DNA of 64,000 nucleotides. It comes from Chitinophaga caeni (GTDB taxonomy: Bacteria; Bacteroidota; Bacteroidia; Chitinophagales; Chitinophagaceae). Each line of letters opens with the position of its first letter. Within the stretch, counting starts at the first letter, position 1. Position numbers and translations under genes: made by a program. Below the pieces are notes generated by a model. It did not search any database, had not been told where the DNA came from, and saw only the letters and a program-made list of their open reading frames with translations. The stretch lies in contig NZ_CP023777.1 of NCBI RefSeq assembly GCF_002557795.1, forward strand, positions 3,915,001 to 3,979,000, in the 5' to 3' direction. This document shows, piece by piece, positions 54,694-63,640 of the stretch.

Positions 54694-56745
54694 TTATTTC
54701 ACGATCCAAATAATTTCATCCTCGAATAATTTCCCATCCTTTATTCCTTTCGCCACGATGGTGTTTTTACCTTTTCTAAATTTCACGTTTTCAAAGATGA
54801 AATCAGCCTTTGTATAACCTATTTTCGCAGGGGCTACCTTCCGTTTATTAACGTAAAGGGTCACCGATTCAAGGTTGGAAAATACATTTACATCACGTTG
54901 CCTTTCCTTCATTTCATGAATTCTCCTACCCGCGATGTAAACCATCGGCGCAGGGTTCCAATTGGCTTTATACCAATAAAATGCATCCTTCTTCACTTTC
55001 CGATCGAACGTAACGATCCCTTTCATATTTCTCGCTGCTACCCCGCCCCCATGCGCAGAAGGAACTGCAAAATCAAACATATTCCATAGGTACGATGCAA
55101 CCAGGTAAGGATGTTGGGCAATCGCTCCCCAATGTATTCTATGGTATTTTGTTTGGTAATCTTCAGGATAAAAGTCAGCATTGGGATTACCTTTCAAACG
55201 GTCGCTATACTCATGCTGGTCGATATTGGCTTCGGCTCCATATTCAGAAAATACGGTCTTGTAAGTAGGGTATTGCTGCTCAATCCCGTCGAGCCAAGCG
55301 CCTACGTCGGTAATCTTTCCGCCGTACCAACCATGGTACTGGTTCATCGCTTGTATATCCGTGGCCAGGTTGGAAGGGCGATCCATTTCCCCGTAGCCGC
55401 TGGTACTTACCGTGTAACGGTGCGGGTCTAAAGTTTTCGCCAAATCATTTAATTGCCTGGTCATCACGGGAACAAATTCGTCGGGTGTTTTGGAATACAC
55501 TTCATTATGCATACCCCAAACATAGATCGACGGGTGATTGTATTGTTGGCGGATCAATTCTGTCAATTGCAATTTTGCATTTTCACCTTCTTGACCTGAA
55601 ACGGCATTTACGAAAGGAATTTCGGCCCAGGTGACGAACCCTATGCTGTCGCATTTGGCATAGATATAATCGGCTTGCTGGTAATGTGCAAAGCGGATAC
55701 TATTTGCGCCTACTTCCTTGATCATGGCCAAATCGCTCGCATGCTGTTCATTGCTTAAAGCGCTACCGTAGCCCCACCATTCCTGGTGCCTACATACACC
55801 CCGTAAGCGGTAAGGCCGGCCATTAAGGTAAAAACCCTTTCCTTCCACGATTTTGAAATCGCGAACACCGAGGGGTTGTGTTATTTCATCCAGTAAATGT
55901 TGCCCATCGTATAAACTGACGGTAACCCCGTACAAGTAAGGATCATCTAAGCCATTCCATAAGTGTGGATGATCCATATTGAATTGCATTTCCACCGGGG
56001 TAAATCCCTGCGGCAAAACGCGCACCATCTTTTCCTGGATGCTTACCACTTTACCCTCCATATCCTTGATCGCCGTAACCGCTTTAATATTTTGCGGTGC
56101 TACAAGCTTATTCTCCAGTTTGGCGGTAACCTTGATGCGTGCTTTGCTGGCATCCACATCTCCCTGCTCGATATAAATACCGGGAGAAGCATAATCGGTA
56201 GCCGTAATATTGACCTTGTTGGTAGTAATTATGCTCACCGGCCTGTAAATCCCCCCGTAAACACCGAAAAGCCTGTGGTTGATCGGGATTACATCCGGCC
56301 TGGCTTTATTGCTAGTTTTTACCAGGATATCGTTCTTTTGCCCGGGTTTTAACAGGTGTGTCAGTTCGAAGATAAAAGCAGCGTACGCGCCCTTGTGTTC
56401 CCCTACTTTGCGACCATTTACATAAAGAGTAGCAACGGCGCCTACACCTTCAAAGCGGATAAACGTTCTCTTATCTTTATTTTTTTCCGGTAAAAAATAG
56501 CTGTTACGGTAATAAGCATCTCCATCATAAAAATCATTACCCTTTTGCATGTCCACATTGTTATAAGTATGTGGAATTTTTACTTCCTGCCAAGAAGTAT
56601 CGGAAGGGTTCAGCTTGGGATCTTTCCTAAAAGTCCATCCCCCGTTGAATGGCTGTTTCACCCTGCCCTGCTGCAAGTCTTGCGCATGCAAAACCGGCAA
56701 AGTGCCCGCCATAATAAGGGCAAGCGCCAAGAATTTCCTGATCAT
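54694..56745 (-). CDS. Secreted glycoside hydrolase family 2 (beta-galactosidase/beta-glucuronidase-like)
   Basis: A 683-residue GH2 enzyme with a signal peptide ending near LHAQ (about residue 22). Domains in order are a jelly-roll sugar-binding domain (GGWTFRKDP...FEGVGAVATLYVNGRKVGEHKG), an Ig-like domain and a TIM barrel starting FYLNGRPYRLRGVCRHQ. The acid/base is E415 in VWGMHNEV and the nucleophile is E501 in VFSEYGAEA. It hydrolyses terminal beta-linked sugars in the periplasm; galactose or glucuronate specificity cannot be decided here. The frame opens with a GTG at 56748; the ATG at 56745 is preferred. It is convergent with GH88 and divergent from the VOC gene, with a LacI-type operator in between. 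Confidence 0.93.
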   Translation of the reverse strand: MIRKFLALALIMAGTLPVLHAQDLQQGRVKQPFNGGWTFRKDPKLNPSDTSWQEVKIPHTYNNVDMQKGNDFYDGDAYYRNSYFLPEKNKDKRTFIRFEGVGAVATLYVNGRKVGEHKGAYAAFIFELTHLLKPGQKNDILVKTSNKARPDVIPINHRLFGVYGGIYRPVSIITTNKVNITATDYASPGIYIEQGDVDASKARIKVTAKLENKLVAPQNIKAVTAIKDMEGKVVSIQEKMVRVLPQGFTPVEMQFNMDHPHLWNGLDDPYLYGVTVSLYDGQHLLDEITQPLGVRDFKIVEGKGFYLNGRPYRLRGVCRHQEWWGYGSALSNEQHASDLAMIKEVGANSIRFAHYQQADYIYAKCDSIGFVTWAEIPFVNAVSGQEGENAKLQLTELIRQQYNHPSIYVWGMHNEVYSKTPDEFVPVMTRQLNDLAKTLDPHRYTVSTSGYGEMDRPSNLATDIQAMNQYHGWYGGKITDVGAWLDGIEQQYPTYKTVFSEYGAEANIDQHEYSDRLKGNPNADFYPEDYQTKYHRIHWGAIAQHPYLVASYLWNMFDFAVPSAHGGGVAARNMKGIVTFDRKVKKDAFYWYKANWNPAPMVYIAGRRIHEMKERQRDVNVFSNLESVTLYVNKRKVAPAKIGYTKADFIFENVKFRKGKNTIVAKGIKDGKLFEDEIIWIVK

Positions 56746-56918
56746 CACTAATAAAATTTTGGTTGACTTTCAGAAGTCAACAAATAATTAATTGATTTAC
56801 AATCGCTTTTAACAAGTGTTGTGTTGGCATTTATTTAAAAAGAACCCTTGTTAAACTAAAGAACAGAACCCTTTCTTCCACTTGCAAAATGAATGGATAA
56901 ATGTATAAAATATTTTTT

Positions 56919-56932
56919 TGTAATCGATTGCA
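56919..56932. promoter_or_regulatory. LacI-type operator, site B
   Basis: TGTAATCGATTGCA is a palindrome with one mismatched pair and the central CG typical of LacI-family operators. It lies between the divergent GH2 (start 56745) and VOC (start 56981) genes and could control both. A matching site precedes GH88 (53357). Confidence 0.6.
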
Positions 56933-56980
56933 TAAATGCCGGAGCATGATTTTTGCAACAGTAATTGATAAATTACTATC

Positions 56981-57370
56981 ATGGAAGTTTTGAGATTAGA
57001 CCATTGGGTGTTGACGGTTAAGGATATAGAACGTAGTATCCGGTTTTACCATGAAATCCTCGGCATGAAACCGGTTAGTTTTGCAGGGGGAAGGATCGCG
57101 TTGGAATTCGGGAATCAAAAAATAAATTTACACCAAGCCGGGCATGAAGTTAAGCCTCATGCAGCGAACCCGCTGCCGGGCTCCGCGGATATGTGCTTTA
57201 TTACAACGGCGCAGTTAGAAGAAGTTTCGACCTTCCTGGCACACCGGGGAATAGAAATATTGGAAGCAGGGATTGTTAACAGGACAGGCGCATTGGGCGC
57301 TATCCGTTCAATTTACATACGCGATCCGGATCAAAATCTAGTTGAAATCAGCAATTATGTAAGTTTATAA
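56981..57370 (+). CDS. VOC-family glyoxalase-like protein (GLOD5-like)
   Basis: A 129-residue vicinal oxygen chelate protein: LDHWVLTVKDIERSIRFYHEILGM at the start, INLHQAG at the centre, and RSIYIRDPDQNLVEISNYV at the end. The His of LDHWV, His of NLHQ and Glu of LVEIS are the usual metal ligands. The sequence resembles the GLOD5-type group. Substrate unknown. The shared operator upstream links it to GH88 and GH2, so it might act on a sugar-derived product, but this is inference. It overlaps the convergent DUF416 gene by 6 bp. Confidence 0.85.
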   Translation: MEVLRLDHWVLTVKDIERSIRFYHEILGMKPVSFAGGRIALEFGNQKINLHQAGHEVKPHAANPLPGSADMCFITTAQLEEVSTFLAHRGIEILEAGIVNRTGALGAIRSIYIRDPDQNLVEISNYVSL

Positions 57371-57973
57371 GGCTCCACCTTCCAAGGGTACTAAATCCAA
57401 CTGGGAATCCAATACGCCGTTGCGGTTATAACTCTGCATCTGCAACAGGAGGTCTACATCATCGAGATCAATATCATCCCTGAGCAACAGGTAATCCACG
57501 ATACCGTCTTGCAAGGTACTTTCCTTGACGGTAAGTTCCTCCTCCTCGATCGAATAAAGATCCCATTTTTTATGGTCGCGGTGGTTGACAAAAGCGGAGA
57601 TCGAATCGAATGCCAGTACCATGGCATTCACGGTATAGCCCTTGTCCCTCTCCCGGATCATCCCGAGGGTGTAACGCACGGCGGTAGCGGCCAGGTAAGC
57701 TAATTCGGCATAAATATGCGTATGTATCCTCAAGTTGGGAACCTGCAATTTTACTTGCCTATCGAGATAGTCCAATTTTTCTTCATCAAATTCATCCTGC
57801 AACATTTCCCGGTAAATAAATTGCATGCTATCTTCTAATTTAGACGGGTCGCCCGTTCCATAATGATCGCTAAAATAAACGTAATTCGGAAATAAACGCT
57901 TGCACACCAAGTAACAAAAAACCAGTCCACGCGTTAGATCCAATTGATTAATTTTCTGAATGTCCATGTACAT
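57365..57973 (-). CDS. DUF416 (YjaG-like) family protein
   Basis: A 202-residue helical cytosolic protein. GLVFCYLVCKRLFPNYVYFSDHYGTGDPSKLEDSMQFIYREML lines up with the N-terminal half of E. coli YjaG (DUF416), where ACLCERMYPNYAMF and GFGD occupy the same places. LAYLAATAVRYTLGMI and the acidic C-terminal half (YSIEEEEL, DDIDLDDVDLLL) also fit the family layout. The function of DUF416 is unknown. A second ATG (codon 3, 57967) may be the start. Convergent to the VOC gene. Confidence 0.7.
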   Translation of the reverse strand: MYMDIQKINQLDLTRGLVFCYLVCKRLFPNYVYFSDHYGTGDPSKLEDSMQFIYREMLQDEFDEEKLDYLDRQVKLQVPNLRIHTHIYAELAYLAATAVRYTLGMIRERDKGYTVNAMVLAFDSISAFVNHRDHKKWDLYSIEEEELTVKESTLQDGIVDYLLLRDDIDLDDVDLLLQMQSYNRNGVLDSQLDLVPLEGGAL

Positions 57974-58448
57974 CGATTCTAGGTTTATGCGGTGAACATT
58001 AACATGATAACAACAGGGTTACGTGAAAAGTTCTCAATGAAGATGAAAGGGATCAACATCAAAGCAACACTTCAATTATTATATACGGATTGTTCCAACT
58101 TTTAGATGTAAGCCGTAACGGTAAAAGCTACACTAAGTATACCTTAGCCTCTTAAACAATTGCATGTATGATGTTGAATACAGAGGGGTACTTGCAATTC
58201 ACTTGCCAATAATTGGCGTACTTGTAAAACGTGGTACATACGCAGGATCGGCGCAGGTAAAAAAAATGGTTTTTCATTTTGTAACGTGTTTCAAAATTAC
58301 AGTTGAAGGTTTTGGGTTTCATGCAATGAAATTATGCTCCCCGAGGGGAAATTTATTTACAAGAATATCATGTCTAATTCCAGTCCAAGGAATCCATATG
58401 CCGGCAAGGGGCAAAATTGCTCTAGCTTAATAAATTTCTATTTAATAT
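57974..58448. other. Intergenic interval left of MITE copy 2
   Basis: About 475 bp. A frame of 88 codons (58164-58430) is open but its product lacks a recognisable fold or native codon style, so I regard it as chance. No hairpin or promoter of note is seen. Confidence 0.45.
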
Positions 58449-58764
58449 CAATGTTGTCCGACTAAATTTTAACCTACGAGTACTTTTGACCCCTCAATAG
58501 TTCGATTCAATGTTCATCTGCCCGTTTCTTGTACTTTTTTGTTTACCCAAAAACCAAAAAAGGGCACAAATTGGCCATTACGGCCACCAATTTGATCGCT
58601 CGACCTACCTTTCTACTACTGTATGCCCAAGCTACCCTTCGCTATCAACGGTGCGAAGTTCCAGGGTTCTCTTGGCGGGGGTGAATGTATCATCCTTCGC
58701 TTATATCCTTGAACAGGTAAGGAATTCAAGTACCTTTAAAGCATTTTTAGTCGGACAACAATGT
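58449..58764 (-). mobile_element. MITE-like element, copy 2 (316 bp, inverted relative to copy 1)
   Basis: The left end reads CAATGTTGTCCGACTAAA and the right end TTTAGTCGGACAACAATGT. TGTTGTCCGACTAAA (58452-58466) and TTTAGTCGGACAACA (58746-58760) are perfect 15-bp inverted repeats. TTTAATAT flanks the element on both sides (58441-58448 and 58765-58772), a direct repeat different from that of copy 1, as expected for independent insertions. Internal similarity to copy 1 in reverse orientation is high in the first half and patchy in the second, so the copies are not recent duplicates. Confidence 0.85.
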
Positions 58765-59097
58765 TTTAATATATAAATTTTATAACTACGTACCAAGCCG
58801 GGACTTCCACACTGCGTGTAAATTTGTACCCGGTTCCTACCGGGAATCACCCTTCTTGCCCAATGCATCACTTCAAATATACGGTTGGGGCAACCGGGAT
58901 AAAGATAAGAAAAATTAGCAATATATATAAATAAAACAAATACGTAGTTGTAAGAAAATGTATTGAAAATTAACGTAAATTCTGTATGACAATCCTGTTT
59001 TATGGAAAAACTAGCTTAACTTTGCTGCTTATTTGCACTTTTAGAATACCTGAGCTAAATCATTAATTGGGTATCAAATACAAATTACTTTCGTGAC
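58765..59097. other. Leader region of the desaturase gene, with a -7 element
   Basis: About 330 bp between the MITE and the desaturase. TAACTTTG at 59017-59024 fits TAnnTTTG; the -33 region is not a clear TTTG. The untranslated leader would be about 70 nt. No other structure is evident. Confidence 0.4.
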
Positions 59098-60051
59098 ATG
59101 AATATGCAAAAGCAAGACAGGAAATCACCCAATTGGCTGAAGCAGGTAGACTTTTTAGGGATTCACTTGTTGCCATTATTAGCTTTTTTTACTGGGGCCA
59201 CCACGTTTGATTGGATTCTGTGCGCCGTTTTATATTTTACGAGGATGTTTTTCGTGACAGCGGGTTACCATAGATATTTCTCTCACCGATCGTTCAAAAC
59301 TTCACGTTTCTTCCAGTTTATATTAGCGGGGGGCGCCCAAAGTAGCATTCAAAAAGGGGTGCTTTGGTGGGCAGCTAACCACCGTATCCATCACAAGCAT
59401 AGCGATACACCGGAAGATCCGCATTCGGCCAACGTTTACGGTTTTTGGTATGCACATATCGGTTGGATCATGGGCCCCGAGTTTAAGCCGACCCGTTTCG
59501 AACTGATCAAGGATTTCAAACAACCTGAATTATATTGGTTAAATAAATATCATTTCGTTCCGGCATTAGTTTTAGCCGTTGCGGTTTACTTTACGGGAAA
59601 CATGGTGAATGGTACCGGGATCTTTGATTGGCAAGCTGGTTTATCAACCTTGCTGATCGGTTTCTTCTTAAGTACCGTTATCCTCTACCACGGCACGTTT
59701 ACCATTAATTCACTGATGCATAAAATCGGTAAAAAACGCTACCGCACAGGCGATGAATCACGCAACAGCGTTATATTGGCGCTCGTGACGATGGGTGAAG
59801 GTTGGCATAATAATCACCACTACTATCAAAGTACTGCCAAACAAGGCTTTTACTGGTGGGAAATTGACGCTACTTATTATATCATCCGGATGCTGGGAGC
59901 CCTGGGTATTGTTTGGGACATACGGGACGTATCTCCTAAGATCAAGGAAAGCAACCGCTTAAACCAAGAAGCCGGCGTAAAGGCCAAACTTCGTGAAATG
60001 AAGGTGCAAGAGATTGAACAGAGCGAAAAACTTAGCGAAGTAGAAGATTAA
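59098..60051 (+). CDS. Acyl-CoA / fatty acid delta-9-type desaturase
   Basis: A 317-residue membrane desaturase. The three histidine boxes that bind the di-iron centre are HRYFSH, HRIHHKH and HNNHH, in the standard order and spacing. Four hydrophobic spans surround them (near residues 20-55 and 165-205). It introduces double bonds into fatty acyl chains and so adjusts membrane fluidity, especially in the cold. The first ATG is at 59098 and a second follows at codon 3. A strong bidirectional terminator lies 25 bp downstream. Confidence 0.93.
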   Translation: MNMQKQDRKSPNWLKQVDFLGIHLLPLLAFFTGATTFDWILCAVLYFTRMFFVTAGYHRYFSHRSFKTSRFFQFILAGGAQSSIQKGVLWWAANHRIHHKHSDTPEDPHSANVYGFWYAHIGWIMGPEFKPTRFELIKDFKQPELYWLNKYHFVPALVLAVAVYFTGNMVNGTGIFDWQAGLSTLLIGFFLSTVILYHGTFTINSLMHKIGKKRYRTGDESRNSVILALVTMGEGWHNNHHYYQSTAKQGFYWWEIDATYYIIRMLGALGIVWDIRDVSPKIKESNRLNQEAGVKAKLREMKVQEIEQSEKLSEVED

Positions 60052-60076
60052 GATTATATTTTACAAGAAAATAATT

Positions 60077-60112
60077 AAAAAACGGGGTTGTCTTTCGATA
60101 ACCCCGTTTTTT
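60077..60112. terminator. Bidirectional terminator between desaturase and isoaspartyl peptidase genes
   Basis: A 13-bp stem (60077-60089 with 60100-60112; core ACGGGGTT/AACCCCGT) with a 10-nt loop. The arms begin with As and end with Ts, so it can end transcripts from either side. Confidence 0.92.
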
Positions 60113-60126
60113 ATTTAGGAAAAATA

Positions 60127-61161
60127 TTACTCCCCTTCCCCGTAAATAAGTATCTGGATCTTACCATCTTCCGTTACAGTACCCCTGTACATCCCGGCAG
60201 TATTGAACGGCATCGCAACTTGGCCCTCTTTAGACAAGGCAATTAAACCGCCGTCACCACCGGTAGCTGCTATTTTCTTAATCACCTCTTTCCCGGCTTC
60301 CGAAACAGACAATCCCTTGTATTCCATCATCGCGGACAAATCATAAGCCGCCACGTTCCTGATATAATGTTCACCCCAGCCTGTACAAGAAACCGCGGCT
60401 GTTTTATTGTTTGCATAAGTTCCAGCGCCGATTAACGGCGAATCTCCGACCCTGCCGAACTTTTTATTCGTCATTCCCCCGGTCGATGTCGCGGCGGCAA
60501 GATTACCCTCCTTATCAAGTGCAACAGCGCCAACCGTTCCGAACTTTTCATCGATATTGAACTTATTGAGCCGGTCTTCGTAACTGTGATCGAGCTGTGT
60601 TTTGCTGCTATCACGTAGTAACAATTTCTGGAGGGACTTCCACCTGTCATCCGTGTAAAAATAAGAGGGATCAACGATTTCTAACCCGGCAGCCTTAGCG
60701 AATGCTTCGGCGCCATCGCGGGCCAGCATTACATGTGCCGTTTGTTCCATCACGGCCCTAGCAGCATTTACAGGGTTCTTTATTATCGTAACCCCTGCAA
60801 CGGCGCCAGCTTTCAAGGTTTTGCCATCCATGATCGACGCATCCATTTCATTTTTCCCTTCATGCGTAAAAACGGCGCCTTTGCCAGCATTAAACAAGGG
60901 ACTATCTTCCATAACGTTGATGGCAGCTTGCACGGCATCTAAACTGGAAGCGCCTGATTGGATTTTGGCATAACCAGCTTCCAATGCGGCTTTCAGAACC
61001 ATCTTGTAGGCTTTCTCCTTTTCCGGTGTCATATTCTTTTTCAGGATCGTTCCGGCTCCACCGTGAATTACCATCACGTACCTCTTTTCCTGTGCCATTG
61101 AAGTATTAAAGAAGAAGATTAGTAGAAAAAACGGGTAAATGAAGCGGCATATTTGTTTCAT
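60127..61161 (-). CDS. Isoaspartyl peptidase / L-asparaginase (Ntn hydrolase, exported)
   Basis: A 344-residue plant-type asparaginase (IaaA-like). The precursor self-cleaves before the catalytic Thr in FGTVGAVALD, and STGGMTNKKFGRVGDSPLIGAGTYANN contains the substrate-binding residues. HGGAGTI lies near the N-terminus of the alpha chain. A signal peptide (MKQICRFIYPFFLLIFFF...SMAQ) directs it to the periplasm. The open frame extends to an ATG at 61203, but the ATG at 61161 begins the signal sequence and is preferred. It cleaves isoaspartyl dipeptides and possibly L-asparagine. Confidence 0.92.
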   Translation of the reverse strand: MKQICRFIYPFFLLIFFFNTSMAQEKRYVMVIHGGAGTILKKNMTPEKEKAYKMVLKAALEAGYAKIQSGASSLDAVQAAINVMEDSPLFNAGKGAVFTHEGKNEMDASIMDGKTLKAGAVAGVTIIKNPVNAARAVMEQTAHVMLARDGAEAFAKAAGLEIVDPSYFYTDDRWKSLQKLLLRDSSKTQLDHSYEDRLNKFNIDEKFGTVGAVALDKEGNLAAATSTGGMTNKKFGRVGDSPLIGAGTYANNKTAAVSCTGWGEHYIRNVAAYDLSAMMEYKGLSVSEAGKEVIKKIAATGGDGGLIALSKEGQVAMPFNTAGMYRGTVTEDGKIQILIYGEGE

Positions 61162-61219
61162 GAATGATGATTTATATCTACAAATATGCTCAATTTGTCG
61201 CATTAATACAATCCTGTAA

Positions 61220-61744
61220 TCACCCGGCTATTTCCTGTATGGCTGCCGACAATGATTCGTAATCATAATCTCCATCAAAACGTTGCCCATTGATGAAAAA
61301 TGTTGGCGTCCCGTTTACACCGCTACGCACACCGCTTTCAAAATCAGCTTCTATTTGCTTGGCTAACCTGGTATCCAGCAAATCATCTTCAAAGCTTTGC
61401 ATATCAAGACCAATTTCATTAGCAAAAGTAAACAGCACCTCGCGGCTCAGCGCGGCTTGATTTTCATAAATAATATCATGCATTTCCCAAAATGCACCTT
61501 GTTTAGCGGCCGTTTCTGCCGCCATAGCCGCAGCAACGGCGTATTGATGGGCGCTCGACAATGGAAAGTTTCTAAAAACGAACAATAATCGATCACCGAA
61601 TGCCTGTTGCAGCTGCTTGATGACCGGGTATGCTTCACCACAATATGGGCATTGGTAATCACCGTACTCAACCAATGTTACGGCTGCATTAGGATTCCCT
61701 TGTTGATGATCTTTCGCCGATACGGCAGGGGTAAGATTTGCCAT
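61220..61744 (-). CDS. DsbA-family thioredoxin-fold oxidoreductase
   Basis: A 174-residue DsbA-like protein with the redox motif CPYC in GDYQCPYCGEAYPVIKQL and the cis-proline loop GVNGTPTFFINGQRFDGDYDY. There is no signal peptide, so unlike classical DsbA it should act in the cytosol. Similar domains also occur alone or fused to NhaA antiporters. It lies 10 bp downstream of a peroxiredoxin gene on the same strand, suggesting a shared role in thiol or peroxide metabolism, perhaps as reductant partner (inference). Confidence 0.88.
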   Translation of the reverse strand: MANLTPAVSAKDHQQGNPNAAVTLVEYGDYQCPYCGEAYPVIKQLQQAFGDRLLFVFRNFPLSSAHQYAVAAAMAAETAAKQGAFWEMHDIIYENQAALSREVLFTFANEIGLDMQSFEDDLLDTRLAKQIEADFESGVRSGVNGTPTFFINGQRFDGDYDYESLSAAIQEIAG

Positions 61745-61754
61745 GAATTTTATT

Positions 61755-62213
61755 TTACTTGTTGAGTTCGTCTAATGCTTGCAATATGCCGTCGCCACCG
61801 GGATTGATCGCCACAGGCGATAAATAACTCCAGGCCACTGTTCCCTCTTTATCCAATACAAATAATGCCCTTTGAGCATGACCTTCCTCCTCATCGTATA
61901 CACCGAATGATTTAGCGACAGCGCCCTTCGGCTCAAAATCAGCTAATAGGGTAAAATGCAATTTATTTTGGTTTGCGAATGCCATATGGCACCATTTACT
62001 GTCAACAGAAATACCGAGTAAAACAGCATCCTGTTTTTCGAAGAATTTCAGCATCTCGTTATACAAAACCATTTGGTCGCTACATACAGGGCTCCAATCC
62101 GCAGGGTAAAATGCCAAAATTACATTCTTCCCTTTCAATTCCGATAATTTGATCTTTTGATCCGGCGTTGCATAGAGTGTAAAATCGGGAGCGTGATCAC
62201 CTTTCTTCAACAT
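61755..62213 (-). CDS. Peroxiredoxin (AhpC/TSA family)
   Basis: A 152-residue peroxiredoxin. The peroxidatic Cys is in FYPADWSPVCSDQM, a slightly modified P-x-x-x-[TS]-x-x-C motif. LLGISVDSKWCHMAFA and the Arg in AQRALFVLD are further conserved elements. A second Cys (KWC) may act as resolving residue. It reduces hydrogen peroxide or organic hydroperoxides in the cytosol. It is the first gene of a probable pair with the DsbA-like protein. Confidence 0.92.
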   Translation of the reverse strand: MLKKGDHAPDFTLYATPDQKIKLSELKGKNVILAFYPADWSPVCSDQMVLYNEMLKFFEKQDAVLLGISVDSKWCHMAFANQNKLHFTLLADFEPKGAVAKSFGVYDEEEGHAQRALFVLDKEGTVAWSYLSPVAINPGGDGILQALDELNK

Positions 62214-62306
62214 AAATTCGTTTTATTAGAATAACAAGTTGTAACACATCTTGTTCTTTGATCTTAAGAATTTTATAATAGCTGCCAATCACAGCTTTGA
62301 AAAGAA

Positions 62307-62945
62307 TTACTTTTGCTGCGGTTGACGAACTATAGGTAAAGAAATATTATATCTTACGGATAACATTCTAATTGTTACAATAATCACGATGCAAAGCACT
62401 TCCGATATATGCGTCAGTATCCCCATCTTCCTGGCGAAAAAGTACAAGCTACCGCCGATAATACATGCCAAAGCATAAATCTCTTTACGGAATAATAAGG
62501 GTTTATCACCCGATAAAACATCCCGGATCACACCGCCGAAGGTGCCGGTTAATGTGCCGAGGGTGATGCAGATCATCTCGTTAAATTCTTTCTCAATTCC
62601 CCTGTTAATCCCTATAATCGTGAAGATCGCTAAACCTATCGCGTCAAAAAAAGTTAACCAACGCTGTACCTTACTGACAAGTGAAAAAAAGACGGTACTC
62701 GTAGCCGTAGCAATAAAAATCGTATAAATCACCCTGTTATCATTGAGCCAAGCAACCGGGGAGATACCCAGTAACAGGTCCCTAATCGTGCCGCCACCGA
62801 TCGCCGTAACAAATGCCAGGACCAAGATCCCGAACAAATCGTATTCCTTTTCAATTGCTTTCATTACACCCGAAACTGCGAAAGCAAATGTTCCAACCAG
62901 GTTCAATAATTCGAATATCCCCCTGGAAGTGATACTATGATCCAT
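62307..62945 (-). CDS. Trimeric intracellular cation (TRIC) channel family protein (UPF0126/YicG-like)
   Basis: A 212-residue membrane protein of the prokaryotic TRIC family. The two glycine-rich repeat motifs are present: AIGGGTIRDLLLGISPVAWL and GTFGGVIRDVLSGDKPLLF, one in each of two homologous three-helix halves, followed by a seventh span. Prokaryotic TRIC proteins form trimeric monovalent cation channels; their physiological role is unclear. It begins with ATG at 62945, 75 bp from the divergent SRPBCC gene. Confidence 0.92.
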   Translation of the reverse strand: MDHSITSRGIFELLNLVGTFAFAVSGVMKAIEKEYDLFGILVLAFVTAIGGGTIRDLLLGISPVAWLNDNRVIYTIFIATATSTVFFSLVSKVQRWLTFFDAIGLAIFTIIGINRGIEKEFNEMICITLGTLTGTFGGVIRDVLSGDKPLLFRKEIYALACIIGGSLYFFARKMGILTHISEVLCIVIIVTIRMLSVRYNISLPIVRQPQQK

Positions 62946-63020
62946 GCAAAAGTTTTCATTATAACAATAAAAGCAATTAAGGGTTGGCAGAAATAAGTAA
63001 CTTGCAGTATCAATTTAATT

Positions 63021-63404
63021 ATGAAAGACTATAAGCAATATTTTACGGTAAGCGCCAGCCCGGAGGAAGTTTACATGGCGTTAACCAACCCGTTCACGAT
63101 CGAATTATGGTCCGGCGAGAAAGCGATTATGAGCACCGAACCCGGTTCAGAATTTTCATTGTGGGAAGATAGTATTACCGGGATCAACCTAGATTTTGAA
63201 GAAAACAAACTCCTAAGGCAAGCCTGGGACTTTGGGGGGCAAGAGCCTGCATCCATAGTAACGATCAAGTTACATACCGATAAAAAAGGAACGTCGTTGG
63301 AATTGGTTCATATCAATATCCCCGATGAGGATTATGACCAGATCGTTTACGGTTGGAAGCATTATTACATCGGCTCCATTATAGAGTTTTTCAAAGAAGA
63401 TTAA
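63021..63404 (+). CDS. SRPBCC/AHSA1-type START-like domain protein
   Basis: A 127-residue single-domain protein of the AHSA1-like SRPBCC superfamily: FTVSASPEEVYMALTNPFTIELWSG at the start, LLRQAWDFGGQEPASIVTIKL in the core strands, and the terminal helix YGWKHYYIGSIIEFFKED. This fold has a large hydrophobic ligand pocket; the family includes HSP90 co-chaperone-like domains and lipid binders. Ligand unknown. Divergent from the TRIC gene. Confidence 0.82.
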   Translation: MKDYKQYFTVSASPEEVYMALTNPFTIELWSGEKAIMSTEPGSEFSLWEDSITGINLDFEENKLLRQAWDFGGQEPASIVTIKLHTDKKGTSLELVHINIPDEDYDQIVYGWKHYYIGSIIEFFKED

Positions 63405-63505
63405 GAAGGCAGCGCTATAAGTGATCGCGCAAACACCTATTCTCACGATAATTTTATCAATTTTCTAACACTATTTAACCGATTTCATGGGTAGGAATGA
63501 ATAAA

Positions 63506-63536
63506 TTTGGAGATATTAAATTTACCGCTATATTTG
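63506..63536 (+). promoter_or_regulatory. Promoter TTTG-N19-TATATTTG of the yceI-like gene
   Basis: TTTG (63506-63509) and TATATTTG (63529-63536) are 19 bp apart, an exact match to the Bacteroidota promoter consensus. Transcription would start near 63540, giving a leader of about 100 nt. Confidence 0.6.
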
Positions 63537-63640
63537 CACTGTAATTTATTTTATTACAGTATTAAAACTTGAAAATTCTTATTACAGGGCATTATCAAAC
63601 CTGGACGCGAATTAATTCATCCAAAAAATTCAACTACAAC

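Noticed and set aside
58164..58430. 88-codon + strand frame in the 57.97-58.45 kb gap
   Set aside because: No recognisable domain, unusual composition, no promoter or ribosome-side context.
58510..58776. 88-codon frame in MITE copy 2
   Set aside because: It runs through the right inverted repeat and flanking duplication, so it cannot be an element-encoded protein.
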